64,000 nt of DNA. Origin: Platerodrilus igneus (taxonomy: Eukaryota; Arthropoda; Insecta; Coleoptera; Lycidae). Numbering within the stretch: position 1 is the first letter of the stretch; each line of letters begins with the position of its first letter. Where the stretch lies: contig JARFIW010000941.1 of NCBI GenBank assembly GCA_036346225.1, forward strand, positions 925,501 to 989,500, in the 5' to 3' direction. Below, piece by piece: positions 24,461 through 36,008 of the stretch. A program made the translations under genes and the position numbers. Below the pieces are notes generated by a model. It saw nothing but the letters and a program-made list of their open reading frames with translations. It did not search any database and was not told the origin of the DNA.

Positions 24461-26216
24461 TCGTTGTCTCTGGGTTTGTAGAAGGTTTTCAAAAATATTT
24501 CACATGCTGTAATGAAATTACAAGCAAAGCTTGATCTCCGTTAAAGGTAGGAATGGTTTCGAGATAAATCTTCATGTCTGGACTCATTTTTCTTTAGGGT
24601 TGTTTTCACTTTTAATTAATTTCAAATTTTGCAAAATTGAGATTTATTTCGCGGTTTGTATTGTTACCTTTTTGTTTGGTTTGTTAATTTTCAGCTTGAA
24701 GTGTCTTGGGTTATTTAAAGAATTGTAGTTATACGGTTTTGTAATTAAAATGAGGAGTTTGTGCTTGACAATGTGTTGGTTAACTTTTGTAGTCTTAAAT
24801 TTGTGTATTTTTATACTTTGCGGATGCTAATTTGTCGCGAGTTTTACTTTCTGAAAGGTTTCGGTGTAAATTAATAATTTCTCGCAGTAATTACTTTACT
24901 TTGTATGTTTTGTTGCGACAGTTATGATTTTATTTTATCTCAGTTCTGCTGATTAATTGAGTCTGTTATAATTATCTCTTTTTCGTGGGCGTTGTAATTG
25001 ATAAGTTACTGTCAACTGTTCTGTCTCGATACCTTAAATGTTTTAATTTTATAGTTGCAAGTTTTCAGTTAATTACGTTGTTACAATATGTGCACCAACG
25101 TCTCCTTTGTATTTTAATTACAAAGTTTTTTAAGTCTACTGAAAGATTTTTTATTTTTAGTCTCGTGATAAATTAATTGTATAAAAGCTTTTGTATAATT
25201 AAATATGCAATTATACTTTATTTGATTTTTCTGAATAGGTTTTGTTTTTAAACTGTGTAAGAATGAATAGTTTGCGTCTTTTATTTCGTTAATTTCTGCG
25301 TAAAATGTTACGTTTAAATGTGGTTTTTTATAAAGTTGCGATAGCTTTTCAGTAATGTGGATATTTATAAAGTTGCAATGGTAAATGATTTTATTCACTG
25401 ATGGTTGTCAGTAACAATTCGTATCGGAGTTGCGCTTTGTTTTAATTTGTAATGGGTTAATTTATTAATAGATTGCAAAGTGCTCCTATAATTTATTTTA
25501 TTTATTTATTTATTTATATATTTTATTTAAGCATTCTATTTTTACGTTTCAGACTTGCTGAATTAAATTCGTTTTTATTTCGTATTAATTTTTCTGTACA
25601 CAAAATTGTAAGAATAATTACGTTCTATTTATGGTATTTTAAAGTCGTTTTCGATTTGTTTCAATTTTTTCTTGCGTCAGTTGTTTTGTATTAATTAATA
25701 ATTCGTATTAATTGTTTGTACTATTTAGTTCTAAAAAATTTTCTTTTAAAAGGCAATTCTCTTAAAATAGTTCTTGTTTGCTTTAAATATAATTTCTCAA
25801 ATTTTGAAAACAATTTATCTTAATACATAAGTAACTTATTTTCATTATATGGCATAAAATTGCGGTAATAATAGTTAAAAATCTGTACATACATAAAATA
25901 ATAAAATAAAAAGTTTTTTACTAGCTAATATCATAAATTTGTCAAAGTAAATTGGTTTTAAGGAAATGAACTAACATTAATTTCTTCGTCGTTTTCATGG
26001 ACTCTGTCAATTTCGTACTTCGTCTACGTTGGTTTGGTTTGAATTTGATCGATGCTTGTATTTCTTCCAAGTTTGTTTGTATAGCTGGATTCGGTCGATG
26101 CTTGTACTTCTTTCAACTTTGTTTGGGTTCTGCCAAATTGGTAATTGAAACTCCAGACCATCTGTTCTTTGAATTTGGGTTCCCTAGTGATCTTTTGACA
26201 TTTGTACGACTGCATC
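24461..26216 (-). other. Leader / lost 5' gag region of the Gypsy element
   Basis: 1.75 kb of AT-rich sequence between gag remnants and the 5' LTR. No gag N-terminus can be recognised. The first bases after the LTR on the minus strand contain GCAGTCG, reminiscent of the primer-binding site used by 17.6/297-type elements, but the expected leading TGG is absent. A 30-bp direct repeat (about 26048-26079 and 26093-26124, with CGATGCTTGTA) lies in the leader. Confidence 0.5.
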
Positions 26217-26778
26217 AGTTACGTTTCGGGCCTTGGGAGCGGTGTTTTTAAAAACTACTTTCATAAACCTCGTAACAATTTATTTATTCTTCGAACAGAT
26301 ATTAAATATGAAATTTTGACAATCTTGATTTAATATTCTAAGTCGAAAAATAATTACTAATTGAACTAATATTAGGGTGAGTAGCCTAAGCAAACTGCAA
26401 TGTTAAAGCTGAGATAGTTTGACTCACTTACTGGTCTTGGGGCTCCCGGGGTATTTATGTTGTCCCTGCCCCTCACAATTCTGTGGGAACTTGCAGAACT
26501 CATGTCTGCTTATTCTTAATATTATTCATTAATACATTGTAACAATTTTACTTTCTAGGTAATCGCGGTATCTTAACCGTCAATGACCTGCCACCTGCAG
26601 TATCACTATCGTCTGGAGTACATTGTATTGCATCCGTTCTCATAACTGTTAATAACCTTTTTATATTTATCCTTGGATTACATTGTTGTACTTGATTTAA
26701 TAATTTCTTAATGATTTCTAACAATTTCCTATTAACTTCTATTTTATAATACATATAAAGATTGGGGGATACGTAACT
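26217..26778 (-). repeat. 5' LTR of the errantivirus-like element
   Basis: 562 bp, same ends as the left LTR. It carries an extra block of about 18 bp (around TTGGATTACATTGTTGTAC) that is missing from the left copy, plus scattered substitutions. The insertion is therefore not very recent. Confidence 0.92.
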
Positions 26779-26782
26779 CGCG
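26779..26782. repeat. Target site duplication (CGCG), right
   Basis: Matches 20652-20655. Confidence 0.85.
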
Positions 26783-26959
26783 TCAATACATCATAATTTT
26801 CGTTTACATTGAAAAAACGTGTATACAGCCGGCTGGGATAATTAGGATTGACAGTATGATTCCAAGGTTTCTTAAAAAACGTGTAATTGTAATAATTTTT
26901 AATGAATTTTTACACGTCAATACGAAAAATATCATTTATATTGAAAAAAACTAGTACAC

Positions 26960-28230
26960 TTCTGACTGAGATAATCTGTAATGCTAGATTCGTTGTCTAT
27001 TTCTTGTTCTAGTGTTTCTAGTTCTTATCCTGCTGTCTATATACTTTCTCTACATGTTCTATGATGACATCTCCTTCTATGTCCCTTATATTTTTGCTAC
27101 ACGATTTTATTTCCTTACAATGGATTCTAATTAATATGCTTCGTTTGTTCTTCCTGATCCCATTTTAGTTTGTACATCTATGGCACTTTTCCTCATTTCA
27201 TTGTTCATTTGCAAATAAATTCTCATTCTATGGCTTTGTTTCTCTGTTCCCTACTTCGTATGTCGGTTTTGTATCTTCGTCTTTCTTCTATTAAATTCAG
27301 GATATCATTTGTCACCCATGGTTTCTTATTATTTTTATGTTTATACTCCAAAATATCTCTGGCCGCCATGTCTAAGCTGGATTTAAAGTAATTCCATTTC
27401 GTTTCCGCTTCCTTAGTATCAGAACATTTCCCAATGTCCTTCAACAATTCGATTGACATTTACTTAAATCTTTCATGGGTATCTTTATCTTTAGTTTCTC
27501 AAACTCAAAGTTGAGTTTCCGTTTCTTTTTTTCAAATTTTTAAATTTATAATTACTATGTTGTGGTCAGTGTCTGTATTTGCTTCTGGGTAACTTTCTCA
27601 GACTTTTATTTAATTCCTAAACCGTTGTCCAACAAAACTGTAATTCATTGGAAATCGTCTTATGTCTCCCGGCATCTTTCACGTATATCTTTTTTTAGCA
27701 TGATGTTGAACTATAATTAATTTATGATGGTTAAATTGTTTTTGTCGCAAAATTCTACCAGTCTATTTTTCGCGTTGTTTCTCGTGTCTAAACCAAATAA
27801 ACCTACTACCGCTCATTCCTTACCTTTATGTATCACTACATTAAAATCTTCCGTAATCAGTAAATTTTTATGCTTTTTTACGAATCTTAGTATCCTTTTC
27901 TAGATCGCTTATACCTCTTTTTCACTGTAGCTAGAGGTTTGCATCTAAACTTGCGTTATTGCCATGTTTACAAGTTTAGATTCTAATCTAACCATAAGTA
28001 CTCTTTGATCCTTTTGTAAGTACTTTTCTACACAAGGTTTTATCTTTTTGCGCATAACTATCTCCACAGCTGAATTTTTTTTCTCCAATCCTGTAAGAAT
28101 TACCCTAAAGTTACCGCTCCAAAAATTCCCCACCTGTGCGATCGAACTTTGCTACTATATCGAATGCTAACCTATCCATTTTAATTTTCAAATTTTCTAA
28201 CTTATCTATTTGCGTCATTTTTCTAACATT
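26960..28230 (-). mobile_element. Non-LTR retrotransposon copy D (endonuclease and linker)
   Basis: Minus-strand fragment of the family of copies A-C. From its 5' side it holds endonuclease sequence (RVLMVRLESKLVNMAITQV near 27945-28010), further endonuclease blocks, and the endonuclease-RT linker (NKKPWVTNDILNLIEERRR at about 27265-27325). It stops before the RT. Frames are broken. It overlaps in content with copy E, so the two may be used to align the 5' half of the family. Confidence 0.75.
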
Positions 28231-29764
28231 TCACGTTTGATAAATATGTGCACGTGAACTTATAAATATACATTGCAATTGGTTCGTAGAGCGTTGGAAT
28301 TAGTGTCTCTGCATTTAAACAATATTATTTGAAAAGTTTGAAACTTTTGAAACGTTAAGATAAATGTCTGTATAGTTTAAACGCAATTTTTATTTGTGGA
28401 ACGTATTTGTTAGTAAATCTCTTTGTGTAAATTTAATATTTTTAATGGATATTGGGATGGCAAATACAAAAGTTGGTATTGCGCTGTATATTTCTATGTA
28501 TTGTTGTTAAGGGCGTATCCAAATAAATAAGACTTAAAGTGTAGTATAAATCAATTCAGGAAACTATAACAATATAATGGCAGTCTTACTTAAGAATAAA
28601 TGTTTTTAAGGAGTTCTGTTAATACTTGTCTGGCCAGTGGGATATTAAATTGGTAATGCACGTATATTTCCAAAATTACTGTTAATAGAGTTTAAGCTTA
28701 GATGAAATTTAATTTGGGGTTATTTGTAAGATAAGTAAAAGTGGCCATTGTGAAACGATATCCAGCTACTACAGTGATAAAACCATATTTGGAAGAGGTC
28801 ATTATTTTGAAAATTATTAAAATTTCATAGAAAGTTAAAGTATTGATGCAAAAGGTAAAAGATAGGATAACGAGATTTTAAATTATCAAAAGCAAGGAGA
28901 CCTATCCGGAATAAGTCCTCCTGATAGTGGAAATATCAAAAGAATTGCTGGGTCTACACTGTTTGGCGCCCCTATTTTTGACAACTTTTAAAGTCTGTCA
29001 CGGTAAGTGGTACTTGTAAAGTAGTTTTGTATTTCGGTTATTTTACATATTTATATTTTATTATTTGTTATCATTTTTCCATAGGAACCCGTTCCCGCAC
29101 CGATGAACCCCAAAAATTATTCTAAAACCCAATTGCCCATTAAATTTTATATAAGAGTAGTGTACAAAATTTGAAAAAGCCCACAAAATTGTTTAAAATA
29201 TTTATAAATCTATTAAATAATTTGCAACCTTAAATTTAAATACTGTGGGCTTTTGAAAGATTTTCTACGTAAAAATGATCTTTTATAAAATTTAAAAAAG
29301 TTTCTACATAGTTACAACGTTCTATTTAGTTTGGCTATTTTTGCTGTTATCTGCTGTTGCAAAAACGATTGTTATGATTTATTTTAAAAATATCTTAGAT
29401 ATCGAAGGTCAATCAAAAATTATATAATTTAATTGCCACAGAAATATGGACAAACAAGTTTTGACTTTTTTTAAAGTACGGTACATAAAAGAGATTATAA
29501 TTTTTAAGTAACATATTTACATAAAGAATTTTATAATTAATATCCTAATTACTCTTAATAAAGTGCAAGGCCAAAACAGTGGTAAAAAGCGTAATGTTGA
29601 CGCGGGTAGCAAGTGTCAGAAGTATTTTCGATCGATTACTATATGAGGCAATTCGTCGTTTCTAAAATATTTATAGACAAAACAACTTACGTCGTTTAGT
29701 TTGTAATCAACCAGTAACAGTTTAAAAATAAATAATAGTAAAAGGAGGCAATAGCTCTTTTGGT
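28231..29764. other. Intergenic region, no gene recognised
   Basis: AT-rich and without coding signatures. GGCGCCCC at about 28973-28980 is a GC-rich spot that could belong to an end of the hAT-like element downstream, but no matching partner was found. Confidence 0.4.
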
Positions 29765-30795
29765 ATTTAGAGCAGTGGAGGCAGTAGAGACATTCTAAGA
29801 CACACTACTGCGATGTAGATGGCAACGGGTAAACTAGCACATTACCTCCCAAGAACACAGCGTCCAAAAACGTTGTTGATGAAACAATGGCATTGTCTGG
29901 AGCAAAAGACTCCGGTGTTAAAATAGTCCTCCATTCAGATCTCCGGAAGGGGACTACTTCGGAGGATAAAATCGACATGCTCAATAAGAAAGACGAGGAA
30001 CCGAAATGTTAGAATGATGACGCTAGTAGATAAGCGAGAGAATTTGAAAATTGAAATGGATAGGTTAGCATTAGATATAGTACGGACTAGCGAAGTTTGA
30101 TGGCAGAGGCGGAGAATTTTTGGAGCGGTAACTTTAGGGTAATTCATACAGGATCGGAGAAATGAAATTCAGGTGTGAGGAAAGTTATGCGCAAAAGATA
30201 AGACTTTATGTAGAAAAGTACTTACAAAAAATGAAAAAGTACTTATGGTTAAATTAGAATTTAAACTGGTAAGCATGGTAATAACACAAGCTTACATGCA
30301 CACCTCTAGCTACAGTGAGGAAGAGGTATAAGCGATCTAGAAAGATATCGAAGAGATACTAAGATTTGTAAAAGAGCATGAACATTTACTGATTATGGTA
30401 GATTTTAATGTAGTTGATACGGGTAGGCAATGAGCGGTAGTAGGTTTATTTGGTTTAGATATGAGAAACAAAATAGGCTGATAGAATTTTGCGACAAAAG
30501 CAATTTAACCATCATAAATAATAGTTTCAACATCATGCTAAAAAACGATATACGTGAAAGATGCCGGAAGGTATAGGGAGATTTTCAATAGACTACAGTC
30601 TTGTTGGACAATGGTTTAGGTTTTGAGTAAAGGTCTGAAAAAGCTACCCAGAAGCAAATACAGACACTGACCACAACATAGTAATTATAAATTAAAAAAT
30701 TTGAAAAAATGAAACGGAAACTCAACTTTGAGTTTAAGAAACTAAAAGATAAAGATACTCATAAAAGATTTAAGTAAATGTCAATTGAATTGTTG
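29765..30795 (+). mobile_element. Non-LTR retrotransposon copy E (5' half)
   Basis: Begins with the 5' leader shared with copy A (ATTCTAAGACACACTACTGC near 29792). It continues through broken endonuclease sequence into the linker and stops at about 30795, where hAT transposase sequence starts abruptly. The endonuclease part aligns with copy D read in reverse. Confidence 0.72.
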
Positions 30796-31790
30796 AGGCT
30801 CAAGAGGCTTTGTCCAACTAGATGGCCATCAAGATTTGATTGCCTGTATTATTTAACAACGAATTTGGTTGATGTTATGATGTGTTTCGAAAATATAATT
30901 TTTTATCAAATAAAACATCTGAAAAAGGAGACGCTTTAATGATTAAGAATGAAGTAAATTTCTTCGAGTTCATCCTAATTCTGGTTTTCCAGTGTAAAAT
31001 ATTACAATCTACCAACATAATTTAAAATATTTACAACAACCCTCCATTGATATGTTAACAGCCGTACCGTTCAAAATAAGATTGCCGAATTAGGAAAGCA
31101 ATTTTTAGCGATATTTTGAAAAACCAAACACCTTGCAAATACCTTAAAAATAGCCTCTACTTTTGTAACAAAACGACAGCGTCACTCTAAAAATTTTTTG
31201 GAAAAATTGGCGGTAGATAACCACATAAGAAAATCAAAGAAAAGTTTGAATAACTGTATTGAATGTATGTCTAGACGTCATAATTCAACAACTGACAACA
31301 CGATATTTCGACAAAATTCGTAATTCGGCAACCAGAACATGCCAGTGTCTGGCCTGACGAAAAATTATCAAAAAAGTAAACAGACTGTGAATTTTATCGA
31401 GATGACTTGTCTTCTATATTTTCTCTACAAATTCTTAATTTTCGAACGATAATGAAAGAGAAAATTAAAAATCTTTCTCCAGTAAAAGAAGTGGCCGAAC
31501 TAGTGATGGTAGAAAACTGTTCTATCGCTACGCTAGTACTTTGCCGGATTTGTGTACGTTATTACAGTTGCATTTAACTTTGCCGGTTACCACTGGTTCT
31601 CCCGAAAGGTCGTTCAGTACGCTTAAGCTCATTAAAATCTACTTGCGTAGTACCATGTCCCAAATAAGACTTGGTTCATTGGTACTCCTTTCTATTGAAA
31701 GTGAGCGAGCTAAAAACATTATAGTGGAAAGTAAAGTTCATGATTTTTATCAACAAAGAAAACGTCGTTCTGGTAAGTTATTATGAATAA
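30796..31790 (+). pseudogene. hAT transposase remnant (ZMYM/52-kDa-repressor-like)
   Basis: The sequence LCPTRWPSRFDCLYYLTTNL at the start, EVNFFEFILILVFQCKILQS in the middle and a clear C-terminal dimerisation region near the end (LPVTTGSPERSFSTLKLIK, then YLRSTMSQIRLGSLVLLSIE, about 31570-31700) define a hAT-type transposase. The last 81 codons (about 31541-31786) are open. Upstream there are many stops. The N-terminus is missing, cut where copy E ends. Terminal repeats and target duplication were not found. Confidence 0.75.
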
Positions 31791-32438
31791 CTTTGCATAA
31801 CTGAAATTTTGGTTTGGTAATATGTTTACTATATCTTATATTATAATTAGAACCTTGAAATGTATACAACTCTATAGGATTTCAATTATTGCACGTGTTT
31901 TTAAAATTTTGCAAGTTAACCAAAGGGGGTCCATTTAATATTTTTTGAGGCGTCCTAACAATTCTTAGTTACGACACTTCCTGCAAAGCAACAATGGAAT
32001 ATTTTAGCACACGCTAACCCCTAGGTAACGAAACGCGTAGGTGAAGAACCTCTTCACAAGGCGTACGAAATCTAACGACGTCTAAAAAAATTTAACAGAT
32101 CGTAATCAAGTTCCTCAACTTATCAAACATCTATTGGAAAAATAGAATTGCAGTTTATATAATTTTTAATGCTTATCCCGGACTAATATTAGTTATCTTT
32201 TAGAACTAAATTTATTAGGTTTGCTTTACGATGGTAAGTTAAAAACCACACCCTTTTTAATTCGCTATTCATTTACTTAGATTCTGCTCAAATTCTACAA
32301 CAACACCCGGTATATTAGACCTTCCTACAATAAATACGCTTTCTAGTAATTTTTAATTTCAAATCTATTTACTTTAAAACGAAAAGTTTATTCTTTAAAT
32401 TAAATAGTCTATATTCTGTTTTAGGTATCCGTGAACTT
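31791..32438. other. Spacer before the nested transposon block
   Basis: About 650 bp of AT-rich sequence with no recognisable feature. Confidence 0.4.
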
Positions 32439-32444
32439 ATTATA

Positions 32445-32876
32445 AGTAGTAATGTAATGCGACTATGGGTCCAAAGTAGGCCAGTAGGTCAACTGGTACC
32501 AAAGTCAATGTAACTATGGACTCAAAGTAGGTCAGTAGGTCAAACTGGTCCCAAAGTCAATGCGACTATGGACCCAAAGTAGGTCAGTATGTTAAACTGG
32601 TCCCAAAGTCAATGTGACTATGGACCCAATGTACGTAAATCGACTAAAAACAACGCAACCATGAACCTAAAGTAGGGCATTCAACTAAAAGAGTGTAATA
32701 CTTTAGTCCCAAAATCTATGCGACTATGGACCCAATGTATGTCAATGGTCGACTAATAACTGCGTTAATTTAGAGCTAAAGTAGATTAGTCGACTTGAAG
32801 CTGCTGCTGGTGCAAATACAATTGCATAATTTTGATAGTCACTTAGCAGTATACAAGCAAGGTTGCATAAAAAGAA
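32445..32876 (+). repeat. Left inverted repeat of the outer Polinton-like element
   Basis: Built of about six 45-60 bp units of the type GGTCCCAAAGTCAATGCGAC with TATGGACCCAAAGTAGGTC. It ends with a unique stretch containing GCTGCTGGTGCAAATACAAT. It matches 56793-57235 in reverse complement with moderate divergence. Confidence 0.85.
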
Positions 32877-33001
32877 GAAAAAGGAAAAGTGCTACGCAAA
32901 GAGTATTCATTTCTGATTGAATAAGCAAAATTTGTTATCAATATGAAGCTTTAATTTGTTTGTCATTGAGATAAGAAGTGTAATTTAAGCATCATAAGTA
33001 T

Positions 33002-33296
33002 GGATTTTGGTCATTTTAACAAAAGTACCTACCTCAAACCATTCACACATTGTAAAAACCCTATAGTAAATCAAAAGTATAAAGTTTTGAAAGTGGAATC
33101 AATAAAAACAAAATTTGGTGATCGAGTAATGATAGAAACAGGAATTTAAATGTATTTTACCGCTACAGTACTTTGAATATCTTCAAGCCGATGGAATTAA
33201 GATGTTAAACGATAGTATTGGTCCAAATAAAGATTTTTACATAATCAGTAAAGATTCTACAGGAGTCACTGTCAATATAGAATTTTTCAAGTAATG
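33002..33296 (+). pseudogene. Broken copy of the first Polinton gene
   Basis: Reads MDFGHFNKSTYLKPF at the start, followed by blocks similar to the inner element's first gene at 36761-37057 (VNQKYKVLKVESIKTKFGDR). A TAA stop at about 33147-33149 with a frame change interrupts it. The same gene sits just inside the left inverted repeat of both nested elements, which is the main argument that the outer element is a Polinton. Function unknown. Confidence 0.75.
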
Positions 33297-33337
33297 TGAA
33301 ATAAAAACAAACAAAAGAAGAACACAATGTATATACA

Positions 33338-33828
33338 CAGGGTGCCCACAATCTATCTCCGTATATGGGTAACTTTTTTATTATAGAAGATACAATGTTG
33401 GTTAAATTAGCAAAGTTGAAGAGAAATTTACGAGTAGTATGATGCTTTTGAAAACTCACCTAGATGCTAAACTTTTAGATATTTGAAAAACTGAAATTTG
33501 CCATTTCTTCAAACGCTAATAACTTTTAACGGTTTAACCTATAGAGAAAATAAAACTGCTTGTAAGGTAACTTTTACGTAGAATTCAATAGCGTATATGA
33601 CAATTTTAATTGGAAATGGGTTTTCAAGCTACAAACATAACCTCACTTTTTTAAATGGAAACCATAGTTCAATATAACCCAAATGGAAAGGTTTTTCTTT
33701 TCTGATTACCCTGATGTAAGGGTTGTTGTACTTATTTTCAGTAGTTTCTTCATAATAAAGAAAAAACGATTTATTTATTTGCGGGCATCAAGGAGTCCAT
33801 GGATACATATTTTAAATAAACAAAAAAC
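33338..33828 (+). repeat. Left inverted repeat of the mariner-type element
   Basis: About 491 bp, matching 35131-35620 in reverse complement with only scattered differences. Confidence 0.9.
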
Positions 33829-33927
33829 AACTGGCATTTGTCAGATATTATTAGTTAAAGTGTTTATTTGCTCTGGGTTGCAAATTTTGTGTAGAAGACT
33901 TTTAAATTTATTTGATTATAATAGAGA

Positions 33928-34980
33928 ATGTATAACGACGAAAAAAATGGCATGCTCTTTTGTTACTATGCCTGTAACAGAAATTGTGATGCTGCTGGTG
34001 ATATGTATTATGAAAGATATTTGGGAAAAAGGCAACCAGATAAACGATTGTTTTCTAAATTAGAAAACAATTTAAAAAGGTTTGGTGCTTTTACAAAACA
34101 CAGTACTGATAAAAGAAAATTCAAAACTGATGATGAAGAACGTGTGTTAGCCTACATAAATTTTAAGCCAACAGCGTCCACCCGAGAAATTGCAATTGAG
34201 TGCGCTACTTCTACAGAAAAAGCTCGCCTAATTTTAAAACAAAACCGCTACAAACCATACAACACCCATGTTAGCAATACACTGTATCATGGGGATTGTG
34301 AGAGAAGACAACAGTTTTGTAGGTGGTCTCTTAATGAAACAAATAATAATCCTGGTTTTAGTCACACTATTATATTTACCGACGAAGCAAAATTTACTAA
34401 CAAAGGCATGTTTAACAGAAAAAATACAGTCTCCTGGAGTCAGGAAAATCCCCATTTAACAGAAGAAAGGCGGGATCAACATCAATTTTCGATAAATGTG
34501 TGGTGTGCCATTTTTGGTAATAAAATACTTGGGCCTTTCTTCTATAATTATAATTTAAATGGTGTACACTATTTGAATTTTCTACAAAACGAATTGCAAG
34601 AAATGCTCGATAATTTGCCACTTCATTTACTGCAAAACTTAAAATATTTTCAGCATGACAGTGCACCTGCTCACAATGCTCAAGCCGTTTCTGAATATCT
34701 TGATAATAGTTTTCCAAATTGGATTGGCAATGCAGGTCCTGTTCCATGGCCGGCAAGGTCACCAGAACTTTCGCCACTGGATTTTTTTCTTTGGGGTACT
34801 GTAAAGGATGTAGTGTATGCTAAAAAATCCAATAACATTGAGCAACTCAAAGATAGTATTACAGCAGCTATTACAAGTATAAAACCACAAACGTTAAATA
34901 AGGTGCACCAAAACCTAATTAAAAGGTGCGAAATGTGTTTGCAAGCTAATGGAGGTCATTTTGAGCATATGTTAATGTAG
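33928..34980 (+). CDS. Tc1/mariner-superfamily transposase, apparently intact
   Basis: 350 codons from ATG 33928 to TAG. This enzyme would bind the inverted repeats and carry out cut-and-paste transposition in the nucleus. Residues 1-60 resemble the DUF4817-type helix-turn-helix found at the N-terminus of many insect mariner-like transposases. Residues 70-125 form a second DNA-binding region. The catalytic triad is Asp152 (IIFTDEAKF), Asp244 (QHDSAPAHNA) and Asp285 (RSPELSPLDFFLWG). By my count 40 residues separate the second and third Asp, so this is a DD(40)D-type member, not a classical DD34D mariner. Length is normal for the group and there is no stop or frameshift. It is centred between the inverted repeats. 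Confidence 0.93.
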   Translation: MYNDEKNGMLFCYYACNRNCDAAGDMYYERYLGKRQPDKRLFSKLENNLKRFGAFTKHSTDKRKFKTDDEERVLAYINFKPTASTREIAIECATSTEKARLILKQNRYKPYNTHVSNTLYHGDCERRQQFCRWSLNETNNNPGFSHTIIFTDEAKFTNKGMFNRKNTVSWSQENPHLTEERRDQHQFSINVWCAIFGNKILGPFFYNYNLNGVHYLNFLQNELQEMLDNLPLHLLQNLKYFQHDSAPAHNAQAVSEYLDNSFPNWIGNAGPVPWPARSPELSPLDFFLWGTVKDVVYAKKSNNIEQLKDSITAAITSIKPQTLNKVHQNLIKRCEMCLQANGGHFEHMLM

Positions 34981-35130
34981 GAGTGGGCATATTCGCATTA
35001 ATTAGTTTTTGTTTCCTTTGATTAAGTTATTTGTATTGTATGGATAGTTTATTTTTTAAGTATTTTATTTTTCTTAGTTTATAATAAATTTAGTTACAAT
35101 AAACTTGTGTTTCCATTATTGATTTTTACA

Positions 35131-35617
35131 CATTTTGTTTGTTTGTAATATGTATCCATGGACTCCTTGATGTCCGCAAATAAATAAATCGTTTTTCTTT
35201 ATTATGAAGAAACTACTGAAAATAAGTACATCAACTCTTACATCAGGGTAATCAGAAAAGAAAACCTTTCCATTTGGGTTATATTGAACTATGGTTTCCA
35301 TTTAAAAAAGTGAGGTTATGTTTGTAGCTTAAAACCCATTTCCAATTAAAATTGTCATATACGCTATTGAATTCTACGTAAAAGTTACCTTACAAGCAAT
35401 TTTATTTTCTCTATAGGTTGAACCGTTAAAAGTTATTAGCGTTTGAAGAAAATGGCAAATTTCAGTTTTTCAAATATCTAAAAAGTTGAGCATCTAGGTG
35501 AGTTTTCAAAAAGCATCATACTACTCGTAAATTTCTCTTCAACTTTGCTAATTGAACCAATATTGTATCTTCTATAATAAAAAAGTTACCCATATACGGA
35601 GATAGATTGTGGGCACC

Positions 35618-35620
<3 letters not shown>
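35131..35620 (-). repeat. Right inverted repeat of the mariner-type element
   Basis: Reverse complement of 33338-33828. It ends GGGCACCCTG and is followed by a TA microsatellite. Confidence 0.9.
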
Positions 35621-35659
<39 letters not shown>

Positions 35660-35662
35660 ATA
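35621..35662. repeat. TA microsatellite
   Basis: (TA)n next to the mariner end. A similar tract borders the mirror-image Penelope sequence at 55452-55522. Confidence 0.9.
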
Positions 35663-35664
35663 TA

Positions 35665-36008
35665 TAAAATTCAAAATTTATTTGTGGGTTTGAGGTCTCT
35701 GGATTAAGGTGAAAACTCTTTTCTATGGCCTAAATTTTCGAATTTATTTTAAATTCTTGATTCCAGGCATATCTAAAAAATTTTTATACGCTAGATTATA
35801 AATGTGGTACATAGATTATAACTTACAAACTTGAGGTTAATTGAAAACTAGCATAACAAACATAATAAAAATCTTGGAAAAACTCGTAAAACTAACAAAA
35901 TTAAAAGTTCTTTAAAAATAAATTGTAAACATTAAACTTGTATATACATCAATTTGATGTCATAAATTTTGAAGTAAAAATTTTTGTTTCATAGGATATA
36001 AGACTCGT
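35665..36008 (-). mobile_element. Penelope-like copy 2a, distal 3' part
   Basis: Inverted copy of 55085-55425, for example TTTGTGGGTTTGAGGTCTCT here and its complement there. Its last 121 bp before the ACTCGT duplication (35882-36002) recur at 51660-51780 on the other side of the Polinton. This fragment was therefore separated from the rest of the Penelope copy by the Polinton insertion. Confidence 0.75.
36003..36008. repeat. Target site duplication (ACTCGT), left
   Basis: Identical hexamer at 51660-51665. A 6-bp duplication is the Polinton hallmark. Confidence 0.95.

Larger units (their letters stand above)
20656..26778 (-). mobile_element. Errantivirus-like Ty3/Gypsy element, degenerate
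   Basis: A complete LTR-to-LTR element of 6,123 bp transcribed on the minus strand, with 4-bp CGCG duplications. The LTR ends are AGTTACG...CGTAACT, matching the AGT...ACT ends of insect Gypsy errantiviruses. The order on the minus strand is 5' LTR (26217-26778), leader, gag remnants, aspartic protease, reverse transcriptase, RNase H, then directly an envelope-like transmembrane tail and the 3' LTR (20656-21198). Integrase and most of env are missing, so this copy has an internal deletion as well as many frameshifts. It cannot move on its own. Confidence 0.9.
33338..35620 (+). mobile_element. Tc1/mariner-type transposon with long inverted repeats
   Basis: The ends read CAGGGTGCCCACAATCTATC and its complement. 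They form inverted repeats of about 490 bp (33338-33828 and 35131-35620) that are nearly identical. The right end is followed by TATA, and the left is preceded by TACA, so the expected TA duplication is intact on the right and shifted or mutated on the left. A single uninterrupted transposase gene lies between the repeats. The high identity of the repeats and the intact gene point to a recent arrival. Confidence 0.9.

Noticed and set aside
26024..26215. 63-codon minus-strand ORF just after the 5' LTR as gag start
   Set aside because: No gag similarity, and it overlaps the leader where a primer-binding site is expected.
28968..28985. Primer-binding site of an LTR element (TTTGGCGCCCC)
   Set aside because: No LTR ends or gag/pol sequence nearby; a short GC-rich match alone is not evidence.
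34412..34777. 121-codon minus-strand ORF
   Set aside because: Antisense shadow of the intact mariner transposase.
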